Shown: one piece after another, positions 37,945-47,442 of the stretch
Layout: each line of letters begins with the position of its first letter
How positions within the stretch are numbered: position 1 is the first letter of the stretch
Assembly: GCF_024733555.1 (NCBI RefSeq)
Contig: NZ_JANIOF010000001.1
Coordinates: 248,001 to 312,000 of the forward strand
Reading direction: 5' to 3'
Source of the DNA: Paenibacillus sp. SC116
GTDB lineage: Bacteria > Bacillota > Bacilli > Paenibacillales > Paenibacillaceae
DNA length: 64,000 bases
Made by a program: the position numbers and the translations under genes
The notes under the pieces: generated by a model
Told to the model about the DNA's origin: nothing
The model's input: the letters and a program-made list of their open reading frames with translations, nothing else
The model's database searches: none

Positions 37945-39726
37945 ATGAAGAGTTTAAAAAGAAAGTCAGATGTTAGATATGCTCTATGGCAAGCATATAC
38001 AAAGAAATGTGCAATCTGTGGAGATCATATCGAATACCCAGAACTACAGATAGACCATATCATTGCAGAAGATCTAGAGAAAAAACATAGCGAGCTTACA
38101 AGCGTATTAAAAAAATATGAACTACCAAATGATTTTAAGATAAATAGTTTGTATAATTTAAGACCTGCATGTGGTTATTGTAATAGAGAAAAAAGTTACT
38201 ATGAAGCACCAGAAGAAATCACTGCAAAGCTATTAAGAAAAGCAAGAAATAAGATAAGTGATGTAAATAGAGAAATAAAAAAATACTTAGATGAATCGAA
38301 ATATGCACTTAAAATAGAGGCAATGCGAATGGCTGTTAATTCAGAAGAATTGAATTTGGAGGAATACATAGATCAAGTTAATAACTTTGTTGCTGATTAT
38401 GGGGATGAATATATTGAACATGAAAATAGATTTACTAACTTTCGTTCAATAAAGCATTTTTCGGTAAGCTTGGATGGCAATCTTCCAAGAGTTAACGAAC
38501 CTGAAGGAAGTTGCTTATTTACTTTTAATAGTTTTTATATTCGTGGTATGAACATAAGCTTAGCACATAATGAAATCCTAAAAACGCTATTCAAAGGGAC
38601 AAACACTCCAATTGAGCTATTAATGCGTCCCTACGTAATTGATAAATTGAGTGAGGATAATTTTATTATTCAATTAGGGAGTTGTAGATTCAACCTAAGT
38701 AAGGATGAAACAGTACATCTTTCTAAAGTAGTGGATAGGTTTATTAGCGAGTATATATTGGCCATAGAAAAAATTGAGAGAGTACTGTCTTGTAAAGAAT
38801 TTTTACCCTTAAGTAATGATTTAACAAAGTATAAGCTTATCAAAATAAACCAACGTTTATGGAAAATGATGTTGAAATTTGCGGAAGAACATGATAATTA
38901 TCATGGAACAGGTAAATGGCATATATTTGATTCATCGGGAAGTAATATGATTAAAGTTTTTAATAATCAACCAACTCTACAGTATAATTCCGGTTTTCAT
39001 TGTGTTATACACAGCCTTGTAGAATCGGAAAATAGTTGGGAGCCTACTGATGAAGTGTGGTTAGTTTGGTGGGACGTTGAACAGAATCAGAATTATGGGA
39101 TAAGAGATTATTGGACAGTAGAACAAGCATATAGGTGGTTAACAAGTGAACTCATACCGATAGTAATATATACATACGATGCCTCTATCCGAAAGAAAAA
39201 ATTAGGATTTAAAAAAGAGGTGTTAATAGATGAATTTAAAGTGGGGCACGATAATTTTAAACATCTCTATTATAGGGAGAGTAAGCGTCACTTAAATATT
39301 CAAAATATGACAAGAGCTAACGATTTAATTAAATTAGTGGAATCATTACAGATATATTATTCAGTAACTAGAGAGATATATCTTGAAAAGAAATCAATTG
39401 AAAGTATATATGATGCATTAATTTATATTCTAAAAATAAGTTCAAAAACTGATTTTTACCATATTTGTTCGAAATTAAACTTTAATCAAACAGTCAGTAT
39501 AGATGATTTACTTGTACAAGTAAATCAGAAAAAAGAAAAGGTAAAATCAAGTAAGATTTATGGTGGAGAATTAGATATGTTATTGAGATCCATCTGTGCA
39601 GCAGCTAGACATTCACAAGAAATATTAAATTCTGATGAAATCATACTAATTACAAAATATTTAGAACCTATTATTCATGACTATAATATAAATAAGTTAG
39701 TTAATGCGTATTGCATCAATAAATAG
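37945..39726 (+). CDS. Large HNH-nuclease protein of unknown system
   Basis: 593 residues from an ATG with AAGGAGG about 6 bases upstream. The N-terminal 85 residues form a full HNH fold with a treble-clef zinc site: C22/C25, D37-H38 (IDHII), N71 and C76/C79 followed by N80 and K83. The following 500 residues are not recognised; they are rich in Lys, Ile, Asn and Tyr and contain an aromatic block near 340-400 (WHIFDSS, GFHCVIHSL, VWLVWWDV). The gene is clearly more AT-rich than its neighbours and has its own promoter and a very strong terminator, which suggests acquisition by transfer. Single large HNH proteins of this kind often act in phage defence or as mobile restriction enzymes; that is inference. 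Confidence 0.8.
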   Translation: MKSLKRKSDVRYALWQAYTKKCAICGDHIEYPELQIDHIIAEDLEKKHSELTSVLKKYELPNDFKINSLYNLRPACGYCNREKSYYEAPEEITAKLLRKARNKISDVNREIKKYLDESKYALKIEAMRMAVNSEELNLEEYIDQVNNFVADYGDEYIEHENRFTNFRSIKHFSVSLDGNLPRVNEPEGSCLFTFNSFYIRGMNISLAHNEILKTLFKGTNTPIELLMRPYVIDKLSEDNFIIQLGSCRFNLSKDETVHLSKVVDRFISEYILAIEKIERVLSCKEFLPLSNDLTKYKLIKINQRLWKMMLKFAEEHDNYHGTGKWHIFDSSGSNMIKVFNNQPTLQYNSGFHCVIHSLVESENSWEPTDEVWLVWWDVEQNQNYGIRDYWTVEQAYRWLTSELIPIVIYTYDASIRKKKLGFKKEVLIDEFKVGHDNFKHLYYRESKRHLNIQNMTRANDLIKLVESLQIYYSVTREIYLEKKSIESIYDALIYILKISSKTDFYHICSKLNFNQTVSIDDLLVQVNQKKEKVKSSKIYGGELDMLLRSICAAARHSQEILNSDEIILITKYLEPIIHDYNINKLVNAYCINK

Positions 39727-40058
39727 CTTTTAATTTCGATCCTGTTTTTGTTTCTTTCTAAAAAATCCGTGATTTTCAGAATTGGACAAAAGAAGGGAAG
39801 TAATGGATTGTTAGAATAAGAATATAAGAATTATAAAGAGAAAAACCGGAAAGGTAATAAAGATAACCGTCCGGTTTTTCTCTTTATATTTTTTAACAAA
39901 CTATTAACGTACGTAAAATTATATTTCAATTGAAGAGGTCAGGAGACTTTAAATTGTGGTTAATCTAAGTGGTTTTTAAACAGGTCATAATCTCGATGGA
40001 TAATTTGTGATAAACAGCATTCTATTTAGTATTGGACATTTGAGCCAAACTCTATTTT
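39727..40058. other. Gap downstream of the HNH gene
   Basis: 332 bases. Apart from the terminator at 39833-39897 nothing was recognised; the right part from about 39950 returns to the base composition of the flanking genes. Confidence 0.6.
39833..39897 (+). terminator. Strong intrinsic terminator after the HNH gene
   Basis: 18-bp perfect stem (39833-39850 with 39870-39887), 19-base loop with an inner GGT/ACC pair, then TATATTTTTT. The A-run on the left makes it able to act on both strands. Confidence 0.92.
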
Positions 40059-40784
40059 CTATAAAAATTTCTCACTGTCCCGTTTACTTACACGTTTCTC
40101 GATTAAAGCTAATCCTTCATAAATATGAAGCATATATTTTAGCGACCTCATCAATCCAACGAGAAGGAATAGGAAGGCATAGGACACTACATCATCCATA
40201 TTCTTCGTGAGGAAACCCTCCATAATCTCATACAAACCCGTACCAATAAACAACACGGCTGCTACCAGCTCGAAATACTGATTTTCCAGTTTAGCAAACC
40301 ATTTTGGAAGCTTATTACGATTGGATTCTACCAAATGATGTACCCCTGAATAGATAAGTGGAAGGGTCTTAGCTACAAGTAAAAAGCCATACAGCATAAA
40401 TCCGTGATGAATGTCTACCTCTTTCTGAGACCATTCATAGATTACACTGTGCTCTGCCTCCATTATGGCGGTTACGATATAGATGATGCCGATGAGACAC
40501 TCGGTAAACGAGTGAGAAGTGATGTCATGCAGGGATTGAAGCCATCGAGTCCATATGGATTCGCCAGTGCTAGCTTTGTGCAAATGACGAATCCCGCTGA
40601 TAACGAGGGGGAGTATTTTCAGTACATTCCATATGCCGAACAGCAGCAAGCCATGATGAACGCCCAACTGATTGATTTCTTCAAGCTCGATGAGAGCTGC
40701 CACAAGAAAGCATAAGCCTATAAGGACAGACATGTAGGGATTATGAAGAATATGATGCAATCTACGAGCCGCCGGATTCGTCAC
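40059..40784 (-). CDS. Internally repeated membrane protein of unknown function
   Basis: 241 residues with six hydrophobic helices. Two blocks are clear repeats: HHGLLLFGIWNVLKILPLVISG near residues 43-65 and HHGFMLYGFLLVAKTLPLIYSG near 127-149, each preceded by an acidic IELEE or IMEAEH helix end. A third, weaker copy ends near 230 (VVSYAFLFLLVGLMRSLKYM). The repeated His-His and Glu residues in membrane helices could bind metal or haem. No family recognised. It lies behind the terminator of the DJ-1 operon and is probably its own unit. Confidence 0.7.
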   Translation of the reverse strand: MTNPAARRLHHILHNPYMSVLIGLCFLVAALIELEEINQLGVHHGLLLFGIWNVLKILPLVISGIRHLHKASTGESIWTRWLQSLHDITSHSFTECLIGIIYIVTAIMEAEHSVIYEWSQKEVDIHHGFMLYGFLLVAKTLPLIYSGVHHLVESNRNKLPKWFAKLENQYFELVAAVLFIGTGLYEIMEGFLTKNMDDVVSYAFLFLLVGLMRSLKYMLHIYEGLALIEKRVSKRDSEKFL

Positions 40785-40803
40785 TAATGCACCCCCTTTT
40801 ATA

Positions 40804-40838
40804 AAATACGTCCCCTCTTATGCAAAAGGGGACGTATC
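40804..40838 (-). terminator. Intrinsic terminator after the epimerase-STAS gene
   Basis: 11-bp perfect stem ATACGTCCCCT (40806-40816) and its complement (40827-40837); read on the minus strand it is followed by TTTTAT. Confidence 0.85.
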
Positions 40839-40845
40839 GTATCGT

Positions 40846-42978
40846 TTAAACAAATGTAGCGGAATCCGCGAAATGATTGTTCTCAAACTTGCTGCTAATT
40901 CCAGAATTGGCGCCTGAAATGGTAATTTTACAGTTATTGGACAGCTTTTGGAACTCAAAAATGATGGTCCGAATGCCGGCATCATCGGCATCTTTAAGAT
41001 TGGAAACATCCAATGTTACGGCTGTAGGATGGCTGTTCAGCAGCTCATCTAAGGCTTTCTTGAGCGAAGGAAGGGATGGATGATCGATTTCACCAGCTAA
41101 GTACAGTGTCGAACGCTGACTATCGACATCTAGACGGGCTAACAATCGCTGAGCAGCATCAACAGGAGTTAGTATGACACATACTTTCACGTTATGCTGT
41201 ACATCTGGAAGCTCAATAGTTAGTGCCTCAGCATCGAACTTATCATATGCTTTACCATCAATCGTAACCGCTGTAATCTGAACGCTGCCTGCTGGAAGAA
41301 TGTCAGGCTGCACGCGGAGAATTCGATTCTCAAGCCCTGCCGGATTCGGCTTGAAGAAGAACTGCATCGGCTGCTTCGTTACAAGCAAGTTGCTGTAAAC
41401 ACTGGCCAAGTACGTAAGCTCGAAGGAATGATAGCCGCTCATGGAATGGCTGCCTTTATTTCTTTCTGTGCCTAGTAAATATGGTAGACCGTTCGCGAGC
41501 ACATTAAAGTATACGCCACCAGATTCATGATCGAGGAACCAAGCGTTATAGAATGCAGCAGATTCTCTAGCTAGTTTCAAGTATTGCTCCTTATTCAAAA
41601 TTCCCGCCAAAATCAGGTAAGCGAGAACGCCTTGCTCTTGCTGCCACCAAGCTTTACGGTCATGCCATGCAAAACGGTGGGACGTTTCACCCTCAGCCAA
41701 TGTTCTTTCGACTACGTCATACCAGCCGCCACGCTGTTGGTCTCCTCCTGCTTCTGGCATAAGCTCAGCAATCTTCTCCGCCAACGCCATATACTCGTCT
41801 TTATCAAACATGCTATGAATTCGCATCAAGTTCCAAGCAATTTTTAGATTATGACCGACGACAGAGCGATTTTGCTGCCAGCCCCATGTTTGGTCATGGC
41901 TCCAATCTTCATGGAATTTTTCTTGTACAAACGGATTGTTTGCGTAATCTGGAAAATACTTCGTGATCGTATCAGCTGTATACTCCAACATTTGTTTGTA
42001 ACGATCGTTATCGGTTGCGAGCACAAGATTAATGAGATAGGCAGGGGCGTGATCACCTACGGAGTTCCAATTTTTTCGCGCGCGGTTATGACCCAGTGAC
42101 TCATTTCTCGGATCGAAGTCGATCGGATCAATATGAGAGAAGTAGCCTTGGCGTGCTCTATCCAAAAAGTATTTATCAAACAGGTTAATTGTCTTCTCAA
42201 TGACGTTCAGAATCTCAGGGTTCCCTGTAATCCGGTACGTTTGAGTTGGACCTGCTATTGCGTAAATCTGCTCATAAGCAGGAATCGCGTCGTAGTCATC
42301 ACCGAACTCGGAAGCGAAAATTTTCTTTTCTTTATCCGGAGTCTGATCCAAAGCGTGATACCAGAATGCCGTATTATCTTTGGAGTTGATATTGCACAGA
42401 TGGTTGATCAAGTACTCCGTTCCTTTGTCCGCCGCTTCCAAATAACGTTCTTCACCTGTCATCATGTAGGCCGTTGCAAAACCGTATACCAGCCTGGAAA
42501 TCGTATCGGTCTCTTGACGAATATTCGATGTATGCTGACCTTCCAAGTTAAGTGATGTGCGGTAATTTTTATAATCAATTTCATCGGAGCCAAATTGTGC
42601 ATGCAAATAGAAGTCTCCGAGTTCTTTAATTTGCTGAATCCACCAATCCTGCTGTTCAAACCGGTATTCATGGGTATCATTGCCGACGAATACGATATGT
42701 TTTGCTTCAAATGACAAACTATCGTTAGGACCGTCTGTATAAAAAATACCGTACGCGTACAAGTAGCGACCTTTTTGAATCTTATTTCTCATCTCGCTGC
42801 TACTGTCCAAGAATGGTTCGCCTAAATTGCGGAGCAGCTCTGCATAGACGTTGGCGGAAAGCTTCACTTGGAAAGCACGCCCGTCGGACGTTTCCAATGT
42901 AAACACATCATTGCTCAGTTCCGTGCTCGTTACATAGCCTGCAATTAAATCGGAAAACGTAAATTTAGGGTTTTTCAT
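40846..42978 (-). CDS. N-acylglucosamine 2-epimerase-like protein fused to a C-terminal STAS domain
   Basis: 710 residues from the ATG at 42978, which has a perfect AGGAGG 6 bases upstream; a TTG at 42984 gives two more residues. An N-terminal beta domain (1-110) precedes an alpha/alpha-barrel of the AGE superfamily (about 115-545) with RLVYGFATAYMMTGEERYLEAA, GHNLKIAWNLMR and the WWQQEQGVLAYLIL helix. The last 100 residues are a STAS domain (TLYLAGEIDHPSLPSLKKAL, then VTLDVSNLKDADDAGIRTI). Where SpoIIAA has DSSG with the phosphorylated serine, this has DDAG. It is the last gene of the DJ-1/GlgX operon, 10 bases after glgX. The substrate is unknown; mannobiose and GlcNAc epimerases are the nearest known activities. 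Confidence 0.85.
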   Translation of the reverse strand: MKNPKFTFSDLIAGYVTSTELSNDVFTLETSDGRAFQVKLSANVYAELLRNLGEPFLDSSSEMRNKIQKGRYLYAYGIFYTDGPNDSLSFEAKHIVFVGNDTHEYRFEQQDWWIQQIKELGDFYLHAQFGSDEIDYKNYRTSLNLEGQHTSNIRQETDTISRLVYGFATAYMMTGEERYLEAADKGTEYLINHLCNINSKDNTAFWYHALDQTPDKEKKIFASEFGDDYDAIPAYEQIYAIAGPTQTYRITGNPEILNVIEKTINLFDKYFLDRARQGYFSHIDPIDFDPRNESLGHNRARKNWNSVGDHAPAYLINLVLATDNDRYKQMLEYTADTITKYFPDYANNPFVQEKFHEDWSHDQTWGWQQNRSVVGHNLKIAWNLMRIHSMFDKDEYMALAEKIAELMPEAGGDQQRGGWYDVVERTLAEGETSHRFAWHDRKAWWQQEQGVLAYLILAGILNKEQYLKLARESAAFYNAWFLDHESGGVYFNVLANGLPYLLGTERNKGSHSMSGYHSFELTYLASVYSNLLVTKQPMQFFFKPNPAGLENRILRVQPDILPAGSVQITAVTIDGKAYDKFDAEALTIELPDVQHNVKVCVILTPVDAAQRLLARLDVDSQRSTLYLAGEIDHPSLPSLKKALDELLNSHPTAVTLDVSNLKDADDAGIRTIIFEFQKLSNNCKITISGANSGISSKFENNHFADSATFV

Positions 42979-42988
42979 ATACAACCTC

Positions 42989-45079
42989 CTATATTTCTTC
43001 TAGTGTTAATATAAGGACACTATGATATTGAACCTTGATCTCTTGTGCATGTATGCTCTCTCCATCCTGATGCAGGAAGGAGGAATCGCTATAAACGCGC
43101 CACGCTGTTCCAACTGGGGCAGGGGGAACTTCAAAGGCCAACGGCTGCTGCTCCATATTGAGCGCTACATATAGATCCGGCTCTCCCCGTACAAAGGAGC
43201 CGATTGTACATGCCAGCACACGAGATGATGGATTGTTCCAACCTGGACTGTACAACTTGCAGCCATGCCAATCTAAATCTTTGAATCCACGCTCATTCAC
43301 AGCTCCGGTAAAGAACGTTTTTCTACGCAGGCTCTTGACTGACTTTCGCAGGTCAATCAGCTTTTTGCAGAATTGAATGAGACTCTCGTTCGTCTCCGTG
43401 AGGGTCCAGTCAAGCCAACTGATCTCATTATTCTGACAGTAGGCGTTGTTGTTGCCATATTGGGAGTTGCCCATTTCATCGCCAGCAAGCAGCATGGGAA
43501 CTCCTTGAGAAAGCATCAGAATCGATAGGAAGTTTCTAATTTGTTGAAAGCGAAAAGCTTGAATGCCTTCATCCGAAGTCTTGCCTTCGTAACCATAGTT
43601 AGAGCTGTAGTTCTCATTGATGCCATCTTGATTGGACTCGCCATTTGCCCAGTTATGTTTCTCGTTGTAAGATACAAGGTCCATCATCGTGAAGCCGTCA
43701 TGGCAAGTAATGAAGTTAAGGCTGTTGGTAGGTCCGTGCAAATCATGATTATACAAATCGGAGCTGCCGGAGATACGGGTTGCGACATCATTAATCATGC
43801 CAACATCTCCGCGTACGAATCTGCGGATGTCGTCCCGATAGCGTCCGTTCCATTCAGCCCAGCTATAGCCTGGAAAGGAGCCAATTTGATAGAGGCCCGC
43901 TGCATCCCATGCCTCCGTAAACAGTTTTGTATTTGCAAGAGAGTTACTAAGCTCGATGTTCCACAGAACAGGGGGGTGTTGAGTAGGAATACCATTTTCA
44001 TCTCGGGTCAGTACAGAACCTTCATCAAATCGGAATCCGTCAACATGCATTTCATTGACCCAGAACTCTAGACTGTCGAGAATAAGCTTCTCAACTACGG
44101 GATGATTGACGTTAAAGGTGTTGCCGCAGCCGGTGTAGTCCATGTAGTAGTATTTATTTTGCGAGGAGAGGTAGTAGTAGGTGAGATTGTCGAAACCTTT
44201 GAAGCTGATAACAGGACCTTCGTGGTTGCCTTCGTTCGTATGATTATAGACAACATCTAAGATCACTTCTATTCCTGCACGATGAAGCGCTTTGACCATG
44301 TCGCGGAACTCATTTAAATGCGATCCTAGCTGAGGATCTACGCAATATCTGGAGTCCGGTGCAAAGTAACCGATCGTGCTGTACCCCCAATAATTATAAA
44401 GTTCATGGTCATCAACGACTCGAACAATTTCTTTATCATCGAATTCAAACACAGGAAGCAGCTCAACTGCAGTTACACCTAGTTGTTGAAGATAGGGAAT
44501 TTTCTCAATCACACTTCGGAATGTACCCGGATGTTTGACCTGTGCGGTAGGAGAGGCGGTGAAGCCTCTTACATGCATTTCATAAATAATAGTATCTTGA
44601 ATGGGACGTTGTAGCGGCCTGTCATCTTCCCAATCGTAATCCCGGTAATCAATGACGACACTGCGCATGGAAGTATGTAAATTGTCTTCTGCATGGCAGG
44701 CGTTCACTCGTTCCCATAACGTATCGGAATTCCCTTTAGCATAGGGGTCTATCAGTACCTTCTTAGGATTATATCGCAATCCAGCTTCGGGCAAGTTCGG
44801 TCCATCCACTCGATATGCGTATTGGACACCCGGCTTAAGATAATCGATAAAGACATGCCAGAAGCAGGATGTTCGGTTCGTCAATGGGTCCAAGCAGATT
44901 TCCTGTATGGGCTCCAAGTCACCGTCTTGCTGAAAAAGTAATAATGTGACCGCTGTCGCATGTTCGGAATACATAGAAAAATTAACGCCATCGTTGGTCA
45001 CCGTCGCACCCAGCGGATGAGCGTTTCCTTCACGAACTCGATAGGGAAGAACAACTAATGCGTTAAACTCGCTCTTCAT
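42989..45079 (-). CDS. glgX: Glycogen debranching enzyme / isoamylase (GlgX type, GH13)
   Basis: 696 residues. An N-terminal CBM48-like domain (GATVTNDGVNFSMYSEHATAVTLLL) precedes the GH13 barrel. Regions I-IV are seen: DVVYNHTNEG, DGFRFDEGSV (nucleophile Asp), FTEAWDA (acid/base Glu) and FITCHDGFT. The block NYWGYSTIGYFAPDSRY places it in the isoamylase/GlgX branch that hydrolyses alpha-1,6 bonds. No glgA, glgB or glgC genes are near, which is unusual for GlgX. Its ATG overlaps the stop of the DJ-1 gene and it is followed closely by the epimerase-STAS gene, so the three are one operon. Confidence 0.93.
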   Translation of the reverse strand: MKSEFNALVVLPYRVREGNAHPLGATVTNDGVNFSMYSEHATAVTLLLFQQDGDLEPIQEICLDPLTNRTSCFWHVFIDYLKPGVQYAYRVDGPNLPEAGLRYNPKKVLIDPYAKGNSDTLWERVNACHAEDNLHTSMRSVVIDYRDYDWEDDRPLQRPIQDTIIYEMHVRGFTASPTAQVKHPGTFRSVIEKIPYLQQLGVTAVELLPVFEFDDKEIVRVVDDHELYNYWGYSTIGYFAPDSRYCVDPQLGSHLNEFRDMVKALHRAGIEVILDVVYNHTNEGNHEGPVISFKGFDNLTYYYLSSQNKYYYMDYTGCGNTFNVNHPVVEKLILDSLEFWVNEMHVDGFRFDEGSVLTRDENGIPTQHPPVLWNIELSNSLANTKLFTEAWDAAGLYQIGSFPGYSWAEWNGRYRDDIRRFVRGDVGMINDVATRISGSSDLYNHDLHGPTNSLNFITCHDGFTMMDLVSYNEKHNWANGESNQDGINENYSSNYGYEGKTSDEGIQAFRFQQIRNFLSILMLSQGVPMLLAGDEMGNSQYGNNNAYCQNNEISWLDWTLTETNESLIQFCKKLIDLRKSVKSLRRKTFFTGAVNERGFKDLDWHGCKLYSPGWNNPSSRVLACTIGSFVRGEPDLYVALNMEQQPLAFEVPPAPVGTAWRVYSDSSFLHQDGESIHAQEIKVQYHSVLILTLEEI

Positions 45080-45684
45080 GGGGTGATTACTCTTCCTTCC
45101 CGAGTTAAGATGCTGCTTATGAACTTCTCGACAAATTCATTAACCACTTCTGGATGTTTGCCAGTAATGAGTTGACCCTCCTGAATAAGCTCACTTGTCT
45201 GATTGCCATCGAAGACTACGGTTGCTCCTGCATTCTGTACATCGTACAAAATGTTATGGGAGCAAGTTACTTTTCTTCCACGCAACAAGGCAGGATCCGC
45301 ACAAAATAACCATAGGCTGTGGCAAATGGTACCGACAAAAAGTTTTCCTTCATCCATAGCTTTCACGGCTTCACGCAGAAATTGTACAGCAGGTGCTTGA
45401 TTGCTTTGACCTTGAACGGGATTCGCTTCATAGCGGAGTCGGTCCATTGCATATCCACCAATCAGTATAATTCCGTCATAGTCTGTTGGTTTGCGCGCTG
45501 AAACATCGACTTGTACGGCAACTTGACTGGTCATATCATTGCCTGTGAAGATGAGCTGTCCGTTCCCCCACAGGTTGCTGATGTACTCGACCTCGAAGCC
45601 TTTAGATGGAAAATACGTATTGAATACTTGGAATTCGGTTTCGTCATAATGGGACTCGATTAGTACGCCGATTCTGCCTTTCAC
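45076..45684 (-). CDS. DJ-1/PfpI-family protein
   Basis: 202 residues from a GTG with CAAGGT upstream. The flavodoxin-like fold shows RIGVLIESHYDETEF at the start, YDGIILIGGYAMDRLR in the middle and the nucleophile elbow FVGTICHSLWLF with Cys followed by His. Members act as deglycases, glyoxalases or general stress proteins. It is the first gene of the operon, coupled by ATGA overlap to glgX. The acid residue and elbow are intact, so activity is plausible; substrate unknown. Confidence 0.9.
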   Translation of the reverse strand: MKGRIGVLIESHYDETEFQVFNTYFPSKGFEVEYISNLWGNGQLIFTGNDMTSQVAVQVDVSARKPTDYDGIILIGGYAMDRLRYEANPVQGQSNQAPAVQFLREAVKAMDEGKLFVGTICHSLWLFCADPALLRGRKVTCSHNILYDVQNAGATVVFDGNQTSELIQEGQLITGKHPEVVNEFVEKFISSILTREGRVITP

Positions 45685-46182
45685 TTTACCTTGAGCATGG
45701 TAAAAACCAGGTTGCGTGTTAATGGTTCATCCTCTCCTCTCTTAAATCGAACAGCCATTTCCAATCGCATAGGCAAATGGTTGCATATTCTCGAGTGATG
45801 ATCTGAATAACTATGGACGATTACTAAGCCAGAAGACGGAGAGAGGTAGGCGAATGGAGGCAATATGTCTAACTACGGCTTCATTTTTTCCGTTAATGTT
45901 TATTCAGAGAGCATCTCATTCGAAAAGGCTGCGGGCAAAATTACTGTTCATGTATATTCTAGTCAGTGGTGATTAGAACGGCGTGTTTAAAGGGGGAATG
46001 AGGCCAAGCTTTAGGTCGATGTCGTTACTAGAAGTAACTTGAAATTGATCCATCAGATGGTCGTATTTACATGTGAGGTCGAGTGGTATTTGCAACGAGC
46101 AGATGTATAATTGTACAAATAATAAAAAGCCCTGTCCGTTTCAATCGCAGAAACAGGTCAGGGCTATTGTTTGCATTAACGC
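45685..46182. other. Gap upstream of the DJ-1 operon
   Basis: 498 bases with the terminator of the DUF418 gene at 46120-46166 on one side and the leader of the DJ-1 operon on the other. On the minus strand a frame of 60 codons ends at 45681 and overlaps the DJ-1 start, and a GAGGAGAGG site precedes a three-codon ATG-AAC-CAT-stop at about 45728-45717. Neither is certain to be a gene. Confidence 0.5.
46120..46166 (-). terminator. Intrinsic terminator after the DUF418 gene
   Basis: 14-bp stem with a small mismatch (46128-46141 with 46151-46165); on the minus strand it ends in TTTTTATT. Confidence 0.85.
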
Positions 46183-47220
46183 TTATTTATCGCTGTTCTT
46201 CAACAAAGGTGCGAATCGCATATAGGTGATGGCGCGCCACAGCCATTCCATCGGTCCCATCTTGAAGAATCGAAGCCAAGCCAAGCTGAACACAATTAAT
46301 ATAAGATGAACCACGAGACAAATGTAAAATGTTTGTACATACGTGATGGTGTCGGATTGCTGAAGCCATTGAGCAGCTAGCAAAATAAGTGCAGTCTGGC
46401 TTAAGTAATTCGTCAACGCCATACGGCCATAATATTTTAACGGTGCTAGTAACGTTCGAATCGTTTTCATTTGCAACAATAGTATCAAAATACCGACAAA
46501 TGCCGCGGATACGATTGGACCAATCATAATACCGATGCTCAAAAATTGATTAACTTGTAGGAGGTGAGGATCGAGATCGCCTCCTATCATATATGGGAAA
46601 AACGGTTCGGCTGGAAGGTACTGAAACTGATACCATAGGCCAGCTGCTGAGAGCAGCAGCATAATAAGCGCAAATGCCCATACCTGTTTCTGCAAGTTAG
46701 CAAGTCGTTCAAATATACGATACTGACCGACTGCGAGTCCTAATAAAATTAACGGGAACGTAAGCATCAACTTACTACCTATGTAGCCAAATACGGTAAT
46801 ACCAACGATGGCAATGATTAAGTTGATCTGCTTAGGCAGTTTGTAAAAAGGAATGAGAAGTAGCCCGCAGATCGCATACAGCGCTAAGGCTTCACCCGGC
46901 TGGAACATTTGATGAATAAACCCAATCGCAAATAATGCGGCGATACGACGAAGGAACAAGATGTATCCATTGTTGCCTTTTGCTAATGCTCTTGTAATAA
47001 AAATGTAAAAACCAACACCGAACAAGAACGAGAATATCGAATAGAATCGTCCTTCTACAAATAAATAAAGAAAACGCTGATAAGCTGCATCATGCGAGTT
47101 CACAGCAGGCAGTTCAGGGAGCATCATACTAATAATATTCATAAAGATAATGCCGATTAATGCAAATCCACGTAAATAATCAAGGATATCAATTCTTTGC
47201 TGTAATTGTGTGTTTTCCAT
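46183..47220 (-). CDS. DUF418 membrane protein
   Basis: 345 residues from the ATG at 47220, behind AAGGAG. The N-terminus RIDILDYLRGFALIGIIFMNI is the usual DUF418/DUF1624 start, and GRFYSIFSFLFGVGFYIF follows. About nine or ten helices are present, with LKYYGRMALTNYLSQTALIL near residue 265, the conserved C-terminal DUF418 block. Relatives resemble membrane acyltransferases but have no proven activity. Single gene with its own terminator. Confidence 0.9.
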   Translation of the reverse strand: MENTQLQQRIDILDYLRGFALIGIIFMNIISMMLPELPAVNSHDAAYQRFLYLFVEGRFYSIFSFLFGVGFYIFITRALAKGNNGYILFLRRIAALFAIGFIHQMFQPGEALALYAICGLLLIPFYKLPKQINLIIAIVGITVFGYIGSKLMLTFPLILLGLAVGQYRIFERLANLQKQVWAFALIMLLLSAAGLWYQFQYLPAEPFFPYMIGGDLDPHLLQVNQFLSIGIMIGPIVSAAFVGILILLLQMKTIRTLLAPLKYYGRMALTNYLSQTALILLAAQWLQQSDTITYVQTFYICLVVHLILIVFSLAWLRFFKMGPMEWLWRAITYMRFAPLLKNSDK

Positions 47221-47442
47221 AAGACAACTCCTTAAATCCATTAACTACTTGGTTTATTATAGAAGGATAGTCTTATGGTTCCCATTGATTTTACTTTCAG
47301 TAGTGTGACAACCTTGTAAGGAAACCAAGGAATAGAGCATCGTACAGTGAATTGTACATGACGCTCCATTTTTGCTGTAATTGGTAAATTTGATTATGCT
47401 TATATTAGAATTACACGGTTGTTCCCGAAAGTAGAAGATTGA

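Noticed and set aside
37588-40058. Integrated mobile element borders around the HNH gene
   Set aside because: No integrase, transposase, tRNA end or clear flanking direct repeat was found; transfer is inferred from base composition alone.
40007-40210. Plus-strand 67-codon frame at the end of the membrane protein gene
   Set aside because: It overlaps the minus-strand gene and has no ribosome binding site or recognisable features.
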